From: Oceanospirillaceae bacterium
GTDB lineage: Bacteria; Pseudomonadota; Gammaproteobacteria; Pseudomonadales; Balneatricaceae
DNA: 44,344 nt
Assembly (NCBI GenBank): GCA_013215375.1
Contig: JABSRB010000021.1
Location: forward strand, 1-44,344
Direction: 5' to 3'
Each line of letters starts with the position of its first letter. The stretch's first letter is position 1. A program made the translations under genes and the position numbers. Shown one piece after another: positions 17,549-25,091 of this stretch. The notes beneath the pieces are model-generated. The model made no database searches and was not told where the DNA came from. It worked only from the letters and a program-made list of their open reading frames with translations.

Positions 17549-18265
17549 ATGCATCAAATACTCTTTAACCACGATGACTTTATTATTGTAAGTAAACCTG
17601 TTTCTTTAAGCGTGCACTGTGATGATAATTTGCCAGGGTTTACAGCGCAGCTATCAAAAGAGTTGGGCACAGCGCTTTTTGTGGTGCATCGTTTAGATAG
17701 AGTGACTTCTGGTTTGATGATTTTTGCCAAATCTACGAAAGCCGCTGCTGCTTTTGGTGTGTTGTTTGAAACTCATAAAATTGGTAAGTACTATCTGGCA
17801 CTTAGTGATTCGAAACCACGAAAAAAACAAGGCACTGTGCAGGGTGACATGAAGAAATCCCGTCGATCGGCCTGGATGTTGCAAACGAGTCAGGTTAATC
17901 CTGCTATCACACGGTTCTTTAGTAAAGCGGTTAGTGGTCGCAGAATTTTTTTACTCAAACCAGAGACTGGTAAAACGCATCAAATTCGGGTTGCACTGAA
18001 AAGCTTGGGCTCACCTATTATCGGTGATCCTATCTATAGCAGTAAAACTCAGCACATCGGTACCGTCGCTAAGAGTGAGCCTTCAGAGGTTGTTAATGAA
18101 CGCTGTTATTTACATGCATGGCAGCTACACTTTGACTTCGCTGGGCAGACGTTTTCTTTTCGTGATGATCCTCAGCAAGGTGCGTTGTTTAGTGATAAAA
18201 ATGTAGCGAGCGTTTTGCATGAGTGGTCGAAGCCAAATATACTTAAATGGTCTAAAAATCGTTAG
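17549..18265 (+). CDS. RluA-family RNA pseudouridine synthase (TIGR01621-like)
   Basis: A cytoplasmic uridine isomerase acting on an RNA target that cannot be read from sequence. The chain starts directly with the catalytic fold (MHQILFNHDDFIIVSKP) and lacks an S4 domain. The active motif HRLDRVTSGL is at 47-56 with catalytic D50. The second block KTHQIRVALKSLGSPIIGDPIY is the standard RluA motif. A length of 238 and the absence of S4 fit the small TIGR01621 group rather than RluA, RluC or RluD. It leads a plus-strand run with the four-cysteine protein 27 bp on and tcdA after that. The three may be one transcript of RNA-modification genes. Confidence 0.85.
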   Translation: MHQILFNHDDFIIVSKPVSLSVHCDDNLPGFTAQLSKELGTALFVVHRLDRVTSGLMIFAKSTKAAAAFGVLFETHKIGKYYLALSDSKPRKKQGTVQGDMKKSRRSAWMLQTSQVNPAITRFFSKAVSGRRIFLLKPETGKTHQIRVALKSLGSPIIGDPIYSSKTQHIGTVAKSEPSEVVNERCYLHAWQLHFDFAGQTFSFRDDPQQGALFSDKNVASVLHEWSKPNILKWSKNR

Positions 18266-18292
18266 ACTTAAAATAAAATCAAGGATAATACA

Positions 18293-18514
18293 ATGACAGA
18301 AAGTGAAGAAAAGAACGCGAGAGATTTCAGTGCCCGTCCAGCGAAAGAGCAGCAAGAATTTATTGAAAATACTTGGTGCGAGCACTGCATGAAGGAAAAT
18401 TTAGGTTTAACTGATCCCAATGAGTACGAGCAGGGTGGCACGGTGTATATCGAGGGGAAATGTAGACAGTGCTCTAACATTGTTTTAACCGAATTAACCG
18501 AGGAAGAGTTTTAA
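18293..18514 (+). CDS. Small four-cysteine (zinc-ribbon-like) protein of unknown function
   Basis: A 73-residue protein I cannot name. Two knuckles, CEHC at 29-32 and CRQC at 57-60, are spaced like a zinc ribbon, separated by a short acidic linker with a VYIEGK strand. The start is charged and acidic (MTESEEKNARDFS) and the end very acidic (TELTEEEF). There is no signal peptide, so it should be cytoplasmic. It begins 27 bp after the pseudouridine synthase and ends 3 bp before the GTG of tcdA, a strong sign of an operon. A link to RNA modification is only a guess from position; metal binding is inferred from the cysteines. Confidence 0.7.
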   Translation: MTESEEKNARDFSARPAKEQQEFIENTWCEHCMKENLGLTDPNEYEQGGTVYIEGKCRQCSNIVLTELTEEEF

Positions 18515-18517
18515 CAC

Positions 18518-19297
18518 GTGAGTAATTTTGAACAGCGGTTTGCCGGTACTGCCAGGATATATGGAGATTTGGGTTTAGCTAAGTTTCGCCAGTCACATGT
18601 TTGTATCATTGGTATAGGGGGTGTGGGTTCTTGGGTGGCGGAAGCGCTAGCCAGATCAGGTATTGGAGAGATAACCTTAATTGATGCCGACGACATTTGC
18701 ATTACCAATACCAACCGTCAAATTCACGCCCTAAAAAGCACTATTGGTCATAATAAAGTGGATGCGATGGCGCAGCGAATAGTGGATATTAATCCCGATT
18801 GCTTAGTGCATTGTGAAACTCAATTTATTAATACCACCAATGTCAGAGAATTACTGTCACAGGATATGGATTACGTAGTAGATGCCATTGATAGTGTGTC
18901 TGATAAGGCCGCTCTTATTGCTAGCTGTAAGCGTAGTAAAATTCCGGTTATTACCATTGGCGGTGCGGGCGGGCAGTGGGATCCAACATCTGTGGCGACC
19001 GCCGATTTATCTCGTACTAAAAATGATCCACTAGCGGCTAAGGTGCGTGCCAAATTACGTCGTGAATATGGATTTAGTCGCAGTGGTAAAAGATTTGTGG
19101 TGGAGTGCGTTTACTCGAGCGAACAATTAAAATATCCTCAAGGTGATGGCAGTATTGGTACGGCTAAAACAGCTAGCGCAGAAGGGGCTATGGACTGCAG
19201 CACCGGCTTTGGCGCTGCTGCGGTAGTGACGACTACCTTTGCTATGGTCGCTAGTGCTAGGGTGCTAAATCGGTTAATGTTAAAAGCGCATGAATAA
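18518..19297 (+). CDS. tcdA: tRNA threonylcarbamoyladenosine dehydratase (CsdL/YgdL)
   Basis: TcdA uses ATP to cyclise t6A37 to ct6A in tRNAs that read ANN codons. It is an E1/ThiF-like enzyme. The nucleotide-binding loop GIGGVGSW is at 32-39, followed by the ThiF-type signature LARSGIGEITLIDADDICITNTNRQ (about 44-68). VDAIDSVSDKAALI and the GGAGGQWDPT block are typical of TcdA, as is the closing GFGAAAVVTTTFAMVASARVL membrane-like helix. Length 259 is normal. The start is GTG at 18518, 3 bp after the preceding stop with GAGGAAGAG just upstream. Sulfur-carrier partners such as CsdE are not in the window. Confidence 0.93.
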   Translation: MSNFEQRFAGTARIYGDLGLAKFRQSHVCIIGIGGVGSWVAEALARSGIGEITLIDADDICITNTNRQIHALKSTIGHNKVDAMAQRIVDINPDCLVHCETQFINTTNVRELLSQDMDYVVDAIDSVSDKAALIASCKRSKIPVITIGGAGGQWDPTSVATADLSRTKNDPLAAKVRAKLRREYGFSRSGKRFVVECVYSSEQLKYPQGDGSIGTAKTASAEGAMDCSTGFGAAAVVTTTFAMVASARVLNRLMLKAHE

Positions 19298-19361
19298 TGT
19301 TTTAAGTTTGATTTATAGCGATTTTGTATAAGACTAAAACCACAGATGATATTAAAAACAC

Positions 19362-19652
19362 ATGAAATTATTTGGTAATATTTATACTGATCTTGATACC
19401 AGCACTATCGCTAATTGTTTATGTTTAGAGCAGTGGTGCTGTATAGAAATTGAGCCTGATCATTTTGAGTTAGAAGGTTCTGGCGTAAAATTAACCCTTG
19501 AAGGTAGCAAAGAAATTTTGTTGTTTGGATCTTTAGAAACACCTCTGGCTGAAATTGATCAGTGGGTTGCAGGTCTCAGTGACGTTGCTATGCATTTTGC
19601 TTTAGATTTACATGCAGACGAAGCAAGATTAATTAGACGATATCATCAGTGA
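19362..19652 (+). CDS. Small protein of unknown function
   Basis: A 96-residue product I do not recognise. It has no signal peptide or membrane segment and is acidic. It contains strand-like alternating stretches (CCIEIEPDHFELEGSG, VKLTLEGSKEILLFGS) followed by a helix (LSDVAMHFALDLHADEARLIRRYHQ), so a small alpha/beta domain is likely. The ATG at 19362 lies 64 bp after tcdA on the same strand and could be at the end of that operon. Clean codon usage and a complete, plausible amino-acid composition argue that it is real. No function is claimed. Confidence 0.6.
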   Translation: MKLFGNIYTDLDTSTIANCLCLEQWCCIEIEPDHFELEGSGVKLTLEGSKEILLFGSLETPLAEIDQWVAGLSDVAMHFALDLHADEARLIRRYHQ

Positions 19653-19804
19653 ACCTGATTGATGAACCTGCTTAATTGCCCTTTATCGTGATATTTATTT
19701 GAATTTTATGCACTTTTGATTATCTTTATAATGATGGTTATATTTATAGGAGATGAATTGGCAGTATTCTAAATTACCAAAAGTTAGTGATAAGGCGGTT
19801 ATAT

Positions 19805-19825
19805 ATTGTATGTTTTACATACAAT
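19805..19825. promoter_or_regulatory. 9-bp perfect inverted repeat in the leader of the degenerate GGDEF gene
   Basis: attgtatgt (19805-19813) and acatacaat (19817-19825) form a perfect inverted repeat with a 3-nt spacer, 90 bp upstream of the gene at 19916. The tight dyad fits a dimeric repressor site or a hairpin. Confidence 0.4.
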
Positions 19826-19833
19826 AGTTGTAG

Positions 19834-19860
19834 GAGGTGTTGATTTTTAACCTCTTTTTA
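19834..19860 (+). terminator. Terminator-like hairpin before the degenerate GGDEF gene
   Basis: gaggt (19834-19838) and acctc (19850-19854) close an 11-nt loop and run into five T residues (19855-19859). It is 181 bp after the unknown 96-residue gene and 56 bp before the next start, so it is either a read-through stop or an attenuator in the leader. Confidence 0.5.
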
Positions 19861-19915
19861 ATGCTAGACTTAGGTTAAGTTTGAAACATTTATTTATGAC
19901 GTTTAGGTGGAGTTG

Positions 19916-20815
19916 ATGAGCAAAGAAAAATTACTAGATCGCTTTGACTTTTTAGCAGCGAATGTAGAGGAGATAGTACTCCTTATTAACAATCAGGGAG
20001 AAGTCCTGAAAGTTAGTGCAGGATCTGAAGATTGGCTGTTAGCAGATAGTTTGGTCGGTTTGTCTTTTCCGCTATTGTTTTCATCTGAAATGATGGTTCA
20101 AGTAACGACTCAAATTAATACCGCTTCTCAGTGTGATGAGGCGGTGAACTTTCAGTATTCAATGAAAGAAAAAGATGCTCCTGATTGGGTGGAACTCGGC
20201 CTAAAAGAGCCGCATATTTGGCACACTCGCTGTCAAAAAATAGATGATAAAGAGTTAATATTTGTTATTGCTGATCGCAGTGAAGAGGTTAAGTTAGAGC
20301 GTAAAATCGTCAATCAAGCGCAGCGTGATCCTCTCACAGGAGCCTATAATCGCAGGGCTTTGATGACGGTTCTTTCGCAGTCAATTGCTCAGGCGCAAAG
20401 GTATGACTGGCTCTGCTCCTTTTTGCTGATCGATATCGATAATTTCACTGCGTTTAATGAAAGTTTTGGTTGGGATGCTGGGGATTTAATACTGCAGCAG
20501 TTAGTTTCGAATCTGCATGGCTTTAAAAGAACCGCTGATTTTCTCGCGCGATATGGCGATGATCAATTTGTGATGTTTTTGCCTGAGACAAATAGTGAGC
20601 AATCTGGTTTGGCGGCCGAGAGAATAAGGGCAATGGTTGAAGAGTTAGAAATACCTTTCTCACAGGGTGATTTGAAATTCACTGTCAGTATTGGCGCATC
20701 GACCTTAAGTGATGTTGAAGAAACCCATGAATCTATGTTGCGCAGGGCAGAGGAAAATCTGCAAATAGCCAAGGAAAGTGGGCACAATAGAGTAGAAGTT
20801 GATGAGGCGGGTTGA
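19916..20815 (+). CDS. PAS-like/GGDEF protein with degenerate active site and intact I-site
   Basis: Probably a c-di-GMP receptor rather than a cyclase. Residues about 1-125 look like a PAS-type sensor (EEIVLLINNQGEVLKVSAGSED), soluble with no membrane helix. The GGDEF domain runs from DPLTGAYNRRALM (about 138) to the end. The catalytic loop reads GDDQF (214-218): the second glycine is D and the acidic E is Q, which should abolish synthesis. RTAD at 205-208 keeps the RxxD product-binding site at the correct five-residue distance. I chose the ATG at 19916 because AGGTGGAG lies upstream; the GTG at 19907 overlaps that site. No EAL domain follows. It is alone between two terminator-like hairpins. 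Confidence 0.85.
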   Translation: MSKEKLLDRFDFLAANVEEIVLLINNQGEVLKVSAGSEDWLLADSLVGLSFPLLFSSEMMVQVTTQINTASQCDEAVNFQYSMKEKDAPDWVELGLKEPHIWHTRCQKIDDKELIFVIADRSEEVKLERKIVNQAQRDPLTGAYNRRALMTVLSQSIAQAQRYDWLCSFLLIDIDNFTAFNESFGWDAGDLILQQLVSNLHGFKRTADFLARYGDDQFVMFLPETNSEQSGLAAERIRAMVEELEIPFSQGDLKFTVSIGASTLSDVEETHESMLRRAEENLQIAKESGHNRVEVDEAG

Positions 20816-20857
20816 CCTTCGACTAAGTTAGTTAAATCTAGTTCTTTATGATACAAA

Positions 20858-20896
20858 AAATAGAGCTGTGCATTTTAACAATGCACGGCTCTATTT
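20858..20896. terminator. Strong bidirectional terminator between the GGDEF gene and mtlZ
   Basis: A 16-bp stem (20858-20873 with 20881-20896, one T-G pair) and a 7-nt loop sit between the convergent stops at 20815 and 20910. The A run on the left and T run on the right make it usable in both directions. Confidence 0.88.
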
Positions 20897-20909
20897 CGTT
20901 TAGCGGCAC

Positions 20910-21884
20910 TTATAACTTTATATCTTCTATATGAGGCAGTGATGTTAAAGCCCCTTTATGTGAGGCGGCAAAGGCACCACAGTGACTGGCGAAAGACAGT
21001 GCTTGAGCAAGTTGATCCGTCTCACAAAAAGAGGTGAGCTGTGATTGTGTAATATCTTGCTCGGTTAGCTGGTATAAAAATCCACCCATAAATGCATCCC
21101 CCGCGGCTGTACTGTCTACCGTTTTAATCACAGGAGGTGTGATTGAGCTCTCGGTATATCCAGTGTCTGTTGCATTAAAGTATTTTAAAGGTTTACCACC
21201 ATCTGTAAGCAGTACCAATTGAGTGGCACCTGTAAATATATTCTTTAAGGTATCTTCAACACTATTGCCATTGCATAAAAACTCCATTTCTTCCGCGCAG
21301 AGTTTAACGATGTGAGCGTATTTAATACACTGCCAAATAGGGCCTAGGGCATCGCGGTTAGCAGGCCATAAGTTTTTGCGCAGATTGACGTCGAAACTGA
21401 TGCAAAAACCTGCATTTTTAGCTTTTCCTATACCACTTAAAGTAGCGCCATAAATAGAGTTCGCCGTTAGTGTGTTCGAACAGAAGTGAAAATAGCCAGG
21501 GTTTTCAAACCAACTGTCTTGGAATTCAGCGCCAGTGAATAACATGTCTGCTGAAGGGTCACGGTAAAAGCTGAAGGTGCGTTCCCCATCTTCATCCAGA
21601 GATACAAAGGCCAAAGCTGTTTTAGCTTCATCAGTGGTCAGGATATAATCATCTTTTACCGAAAATTCTGTGAAGGAGTCGCGGATGAACTCGCCAAACA
21701 TGTCCTCACCAATTTTTCCGGCAAAATAACTATCACCACCTAACCTACCAATAGCCGCTGCGACATTTGCGGGTGCGCCCCCGGCGTACTTTGTAAATGT
21801 TTCTTGTTCACTCGCAGGTGACTGTTTGGTTTTAGACGAGAGCATATCAATGAGGGCTTCGCCGAAAGAAATTGTTTTTAACAT
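20910..21884 (-). CDS. mtlZ: PfkB-family fructokinase of the polyol locus
   Basis: It should phosphorylate fructose, the product of mannitol or glucitol oxidation by MtlD, to fructose 6-phosphate. The PfkB fold is clear: the GGAPANVAAAIGRLGG substrate loop at 35-50 and the C-terminal signature DSTAAGDAFMGGFLY with catalytic base D263. Length 324 is typical. It is transcribed away from mtlR, separated by 266 bp that contain a perfect 14-bp inverted repeat. In P. fluorescens mtlZ is the last gene of the main operon; here it has been moved to the other side of the regulator. A general PfkB sugar kinase is the alternative, but the context favours fructose. Confidence 0.88.
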   Translation of the reverse strand: MLKTISFGEALIDMLSSKTKQSPASEQETFTKYAGGAPANVAAAIGRLGGDSYFAGKIGEDMFGEFIRDSFTEFSVKDDYILTTDEAKTALAFVSLDEDGERTFSFYRDPSADMLFTGAEFQDSWFENPGYFHFCSNTLTANSIYGATLSGIGKAKNAGFCISFDVNLRKNLWPANRDALGPIWQCIKYAHIVKLCAEEMEFLCNGNSVEDTLKNIFTGATQLVLLTDGGKPLKYFNATDTGYTESSITPPVIKTVDSTAAGDAFMGGFLYQLTEQDITQSQLTSFCETDQLAQALSFASHCGAFAASHKGALTSLPHIEDIKL

Positions 21885-21984
21885 GGTAAATCCGTAAGTT
21901 AGGCTAATAATAAAGATCAGCGTGGCGGGAGAGTTAATGAAAACTACATGAGCCAGAACTAAAGTGCCACAATAATATTCGCTG

Positions 21985-22017
21985 ACAATTAATAAATCAA
22001 CAAGATTTATTAATTGT
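21985..22017. promoter_or_regulatory. 14-bp perfect inverted repeat in the mtlZ-mtlR divergent region
   Basis: acaattaataaatc (21985-21998) and gatttattaattgt (22004-22017) are exact reverse complements with a 5-nt spacer. It lies 101 bp from the mtlZ start and 134 bp from the mtlR start, where neither gene ends, so an operator or paired-promoter site is more likely than a terminator. Confidence 0.6.
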
Positions 22018-22150
22018 AAAGTAGCTTTAGATAAAAACAGAGGTTCATAGCGCTACAGGTTTATGAAAGAATAGCGGTTATAGATGGCTATTCTTAAAAA
22101 TAGGCCCGCCTATCTACAATGTATCAGCCCCTATAAAAACTGAGTGAAAA

Positions 22151-23035
22151 ATGACCAAAGAGAAAAACAGTCCTGAATTTGAGTTTATCAATCAGCAAGC
22201 TGATCAATCTATAAGGTATTTAGAACATGGCTACCCAAGTGATTTAGTGCGATGGCACTATCATGAGGAATACGAACTGCACTTGATAAAAACCAGTAGC
22301 GGGAAAGTATTTATCGGAGACTATATCGGTAACTTTAGTGCTAACAGTCTTATATTGGTTGGGCCTAACCTTCCTCACAATTGGATTAGCGATCTTGAAA
22401 AAGGGGAGCAGATAGCGTTGCGGGATAATGTTATTAATTTCTCGCAAAAAGTCATTGATCGATTTTCTGATGTCTTTCCTGAAATGCAAGAGCTCGATGG
22501 CTTTTGGGATAGAGCGCAATATGGCATAGAGTTCTTTCTAGGTGAGCACACCACTAAGGTGGTAAAGCTGATTGAAGATATCTCAAAGGCAACAGGTTTA
22601 CGCAGATTGACGTTGTTTTTAACCACCCTTGAAATTCTAGCGGCTTTACCGGATTATCGGGTACTGGCTTCCAGTGCCTATGTGCCGGTGAAAGATGAGA
22701 AAGAGCTAGATAGGCTCAACTCTCTTATTACCTACATTATGGATAATTACGATAATCAATTAACTCAGGAGGATGTTGCTAAGCATGTAAAAATGACCCC
22801 AAGTTATTTTTCAAAATATTTCAAAAAAGCGACGGGACAACGTTTTGTCGAATTTGTGAATAGTTTACGGATCAATAAAGCTTGTGAACTGCTATCCCAC
22901 TCTCAGCAACCTATTACTGAAATATGCTTTCAGGTGGGTTTTAATAATATCGCCAATTTTAATCGGCGCTTCTTCACTCTTAAACAAATGCGACCATCGG
23001 AATATCGTAAAATTTCTATGAGCGTTTTTTCTTAA
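22151..23035 (+). CDS. mtlR: AraC-family transcriptional activator of the polyol locus
   Basis: Probably the activator of the mannitol/arabitol/glucitol genes, as MtlR is in P. fluorescens. The N-terminal half (about 15-100) is a cupin-like sugar-sensing domain (HYHEEYELHLIKTSSGKVFIGDY). The C-terminal half (about 188-294) carries the two AraC helix-turn-helix motifs: LTQEDVAKHVKMTPSYFSKYFKKATG, then ITEICFQVGFNNIANFNRRF ending MRPSEYRK. At 294 residues it is full length. It sits between the divergent mtlZ and the transporter operon and has its own terminator just downstream. The expected effect is activation of mtlE in the presence of polyol; that is inferred from homology. Confidence 0.9.
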   Translation: MTKEKNSPEFEFINQQADQSIRYLEHGYPSDLVRWHYHEEYELHLIKTSSGKVFIGDYIGNFSANSLILVGPNLPHNWISDLEKGEQIALRDNVINFSQKVIDRFSDVFPEMQELDGFWDRAQYGIEFFLGEHTTKVVKLIEDISKATGLRRLTLFLTTLEILAALPDYRVLASSAYVPVKDEKELDRLNSLITYIMDNYDNQLTQEDVAKHVKMTPSYFSKYFKKATGQRFVEFVNSLRINKACELLSHSQQPITEICFQVGFNNIANFNRRFFTLKQMRPSEYRKISMSVFS

Positions 23036-23068
23036 AAATTTAGCGATAGGTATTACCGCTAAATTTTT
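23034..23068 (+). terminator. Intrinsic terminator after mtlR
   Basis: A 12-bp stem, 23034-23045 with 23057-23068, overlaps the mtlR stop and ends in a T-rich run (ttttt, then cttt). It separates mtlR from the mtlE operon. Confidence 0.8.
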
Positions 23069-23481
23069 CTTTCCGTTTATATCCTGTCTTTTATGTTTTT
23101 TACTGCATTACAGGTATTTTTAATACCCAGAGGTAAGGTTTATTTTATATTCATCTATATGATTTGACGTTTGTTTGATCATTCGAATATAAAAGGATTG
23201 AAGTTAGAAAAACTATTAAAATTAGCCTGGTTCCTAGCTATATTCAGACCTGCTGGCGTTAAAATAACCCTTTATATCTTAGGTTTTACTATTAAAAATT
23301 GGTACTAAATTACACCCACTGAAAAAAATAGTGCAAAAAAGTACATGTTTTTACAAAATATGTATTTGTTTGTTAACTTTGTCCTAGTGTATTTTATTAC
23401 TGAGATTTGCCAATAGGCCGGTCAGATAAAAGTGAAAGACAGTATTTTAAAAATAGTAATAATAAAATTAGAGGTACTACA
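23069..23481 (+). promoter_or_regulatory. mtlE leader and promoter region
   Basis: About 410 bp with no gene; it must hold the MtlR-controlled promoter of the transporter operon. An imperfect dyad, tacat (23342-23346) and atgta (23360-23364), separated by an AT-rich spacer, lies about 120 bp before mtlE. I cannot fix a -35/-10 pair; the AraC-type context would tolerate a weak one. Confidence 0.45.
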
Positions 23482-24798
23482 ATGAGTATTAAACGATTTG
23501 CTCCCGCATTATTAGTAGCAGCTATAGCAGCTGCTCCCTTAGCGCAAGCGGAGACGACTGTCACGATTGGCACCGTTAACAATGGCGATATGGTACGTAT
23601 GCAGGGCTTGTCCAAAGCATTCGAAGAGTCTAACCCAGACATTAAGCTTAAGTGGGTTGTACTTGAGGAAAACGTATTACGTCAACGTTTGACCACAGAT
23701 ATCGCGACACAGGGCGGTCAGTTCGATGTCATGACAATCGGTATGTACGAAGCACCTATCTGGGGAGAAAAAGGTTGGTTAGTGCCAATGGATAACTTGC
23801 CAGCTGATTACAATGTTGATGACATCTTTCCCGCGATTCGCGATGGCTTATCTCACGACAATACATTGTATGCACTACCGTTCTACGGTGAGAGCTCGAT
23901 GACTTATTACCGCAAGGATTTGTTTGAGGCTAAAGGTCTAACGATGCCTGCACAGCCAACTTGGGATGAAGTTAAAACTTTCGCTAAAGCGATCCATGAT
24001 CCTAAAGCGGGCCAATACGGTATCTGCTTGAGAGGCAAGGCTGGCTGGGGCGAAAACATGGCATTGTTTACCACTATGGGTAACACTTTCGGCGCGCGTT
24101 GGTTCGATGAGCAGTGGAAGTCAGAGTTTACTGGTGAAGCTTGGACAAATGCACTGACTTTCTATGTTGATCTATTGGGTAACTATGGTCCTCCAGGAGC
24201 CTCTTCAAATGGTTTCAATGAGAACTTAGCACTGTTCAACAGTGGTAAGTGTGGTATGTGGATTGATGCTACTGTCGCCGGTGCCTTTGTCACAGACAAG
24301 TCACAATCAAAAGTGGCCGATAATGTTGGTTTCACTTTAGCGCCTCAGCAAGTCACCACTAAAGGTGCAGGTTGGTTGTGGTCTTGGGGTCTAGCGATTC
24401 CTAAATCGACAGATGCTGCTGAAGCTGCTAAGAAGTTTGTACTTTGGGCGACTTCTACCGACTACAGTGATTTAGTGGCTAAAACCAGTGGTATCGCCTC
24501 TATCCCACCGGGAACACGTAAGTCTACTTATGAAAACGCAGAGTACATAGCGGCAGCACCTTTTGCGACTAAGACTTTAGAGTCTATGAAAGCGGCTGAT
24601 GCTAAAGATTCAACGCTTAAGCCTAAGCCATATATCGGTGTGCAGTTTGCTGCAATCCCTGAGTTTCAATCTATCGCTTCACAAGTGGGTAAATTTGTCT
24701 CAGGTGCACTAGCTGGGTCTATGACTGTTGAAGAAGCACTTAAAAATGCTGAGAAAGTATCAAATCGTGAAATGAAAAGAGCGCGTTACTTTAAGTAA
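23482..24798 (+). CDS. mtlE: Polyol ABC transporter, periplasmic binding protein
   Basis: The solute-binding protein of the mannitol/glucitol/arabitol importer. A clear signal peptide (MSIKRFAPALLVAAIAAAPLAQA) should be cut after residue 23, giving ETTVTIGTVNNGDM. The mature chain is a type-1 extracellular solute-binding protein with the family phrases DVMTIGMYEAPIWGEKGWL and YGESSMTYYRKDLFEAKGL. Length 438 is normal. I start at the ATG at 23482 since GAGGT precedes it and the signal peptide begins there; the frame opens at 23407 without support. It is the first gene of the transport operon, followed by a hairpin repeat that may keep its mRNA level above that of the permeases. Confidence 0.92.
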   Translation: MSIKRFAPALLVAAIAAAPLAQAETTVTIGTVNNGDMVRMQGLSKAFEESNPDIKLKWVVLEENVLRQRLTTDIATQGGQFDVMTIGMYEAPIWGEKGWLVPMDNLPADYNVDDIFPAIRDGLSHDNTLYALPFYGESSMTYYRKDLFEAKGLTMPAQPTWDEVKTFAKAIHDPKAGQYGICLRGKAGWGENMALFTTMGNTFGARWFDEQWKSEFTGEAWTNALTFYVDLLGNYGPPGASSNGFNENLALFNSGKCGMWIDATVAGAFVTDKSQSKVADNVGFTLAPQQVTTKGAGWLWSWGLAIPKSTDAAEAAKKFVLWATSTDYSDLVAKTSGIASIPPGTRKSTYENAEYIAAAPFATKTLESMKAADAKDSTLKPKPYIGVQFAAIPEFQSIASQVGKFVSGALAGSMTVEEALKNAEKVSNREMKRARYFK

Positions 24799-24810
24799 TT
24801 GTTAGCTTGC

Positions 24811-24852
24811 TAGGAGCTTGATCGAGAATAGTTTGTTTTCGGTCAAACTCCT
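24811..24852 (+). repeat. Dispersed hairpin repeat, copy 2 (mtlE-mtlF gap)
   Basis: Positions 24811-24846 match 7381-7416 at 33 of 36 sites. The copy folds better than copy 1: AGGAG, TTGA and CGAGAA on the left pair with TTTTCG, TCAA and CTCCT on the right. It starts 13 bp after the mtlE stop. Its position recalls the REP hairpin between malE and malF of E. coli, which protects upstream mRNA. Confidence 0.75.
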
Positions 24853-25008
24853 CAGCTCTGTGTGACGTTTTTGTTACAGCAAAGCCTAGCAATAAGTTCA
24901 GCTTAGTATTTAGTGTAAGAGTGCAATAATCAGAGTTCTATATTTATCAATATCGTTTAAGTCCTGTATTTATCACATATCCTTCACGCATTTTACCAAG
25001 ATCTTAAC

Positions 25009-25035
25009 AATGAATAATGTACTTCCTTATTCATT
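25009..25035 (+). repeat. Second hairpin in the mtlE-mtlF gap
   Basis: aatgaataa (25009-25017) and ttattcatt (25027-25035) form a perfect 9-bp stem with a 9-nt loop, 57 bp before the mtlF start used here. It may affect mtlF translation or mRNA processing. No T run follows, so it is not a terminator. Confidence 0.45.
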
Positions 25036-25091
25036 GGGGTTTGCTCCCATCTGCTTAGATGGATTTTTTAATAATAAAAGAGGTAGCTAGT

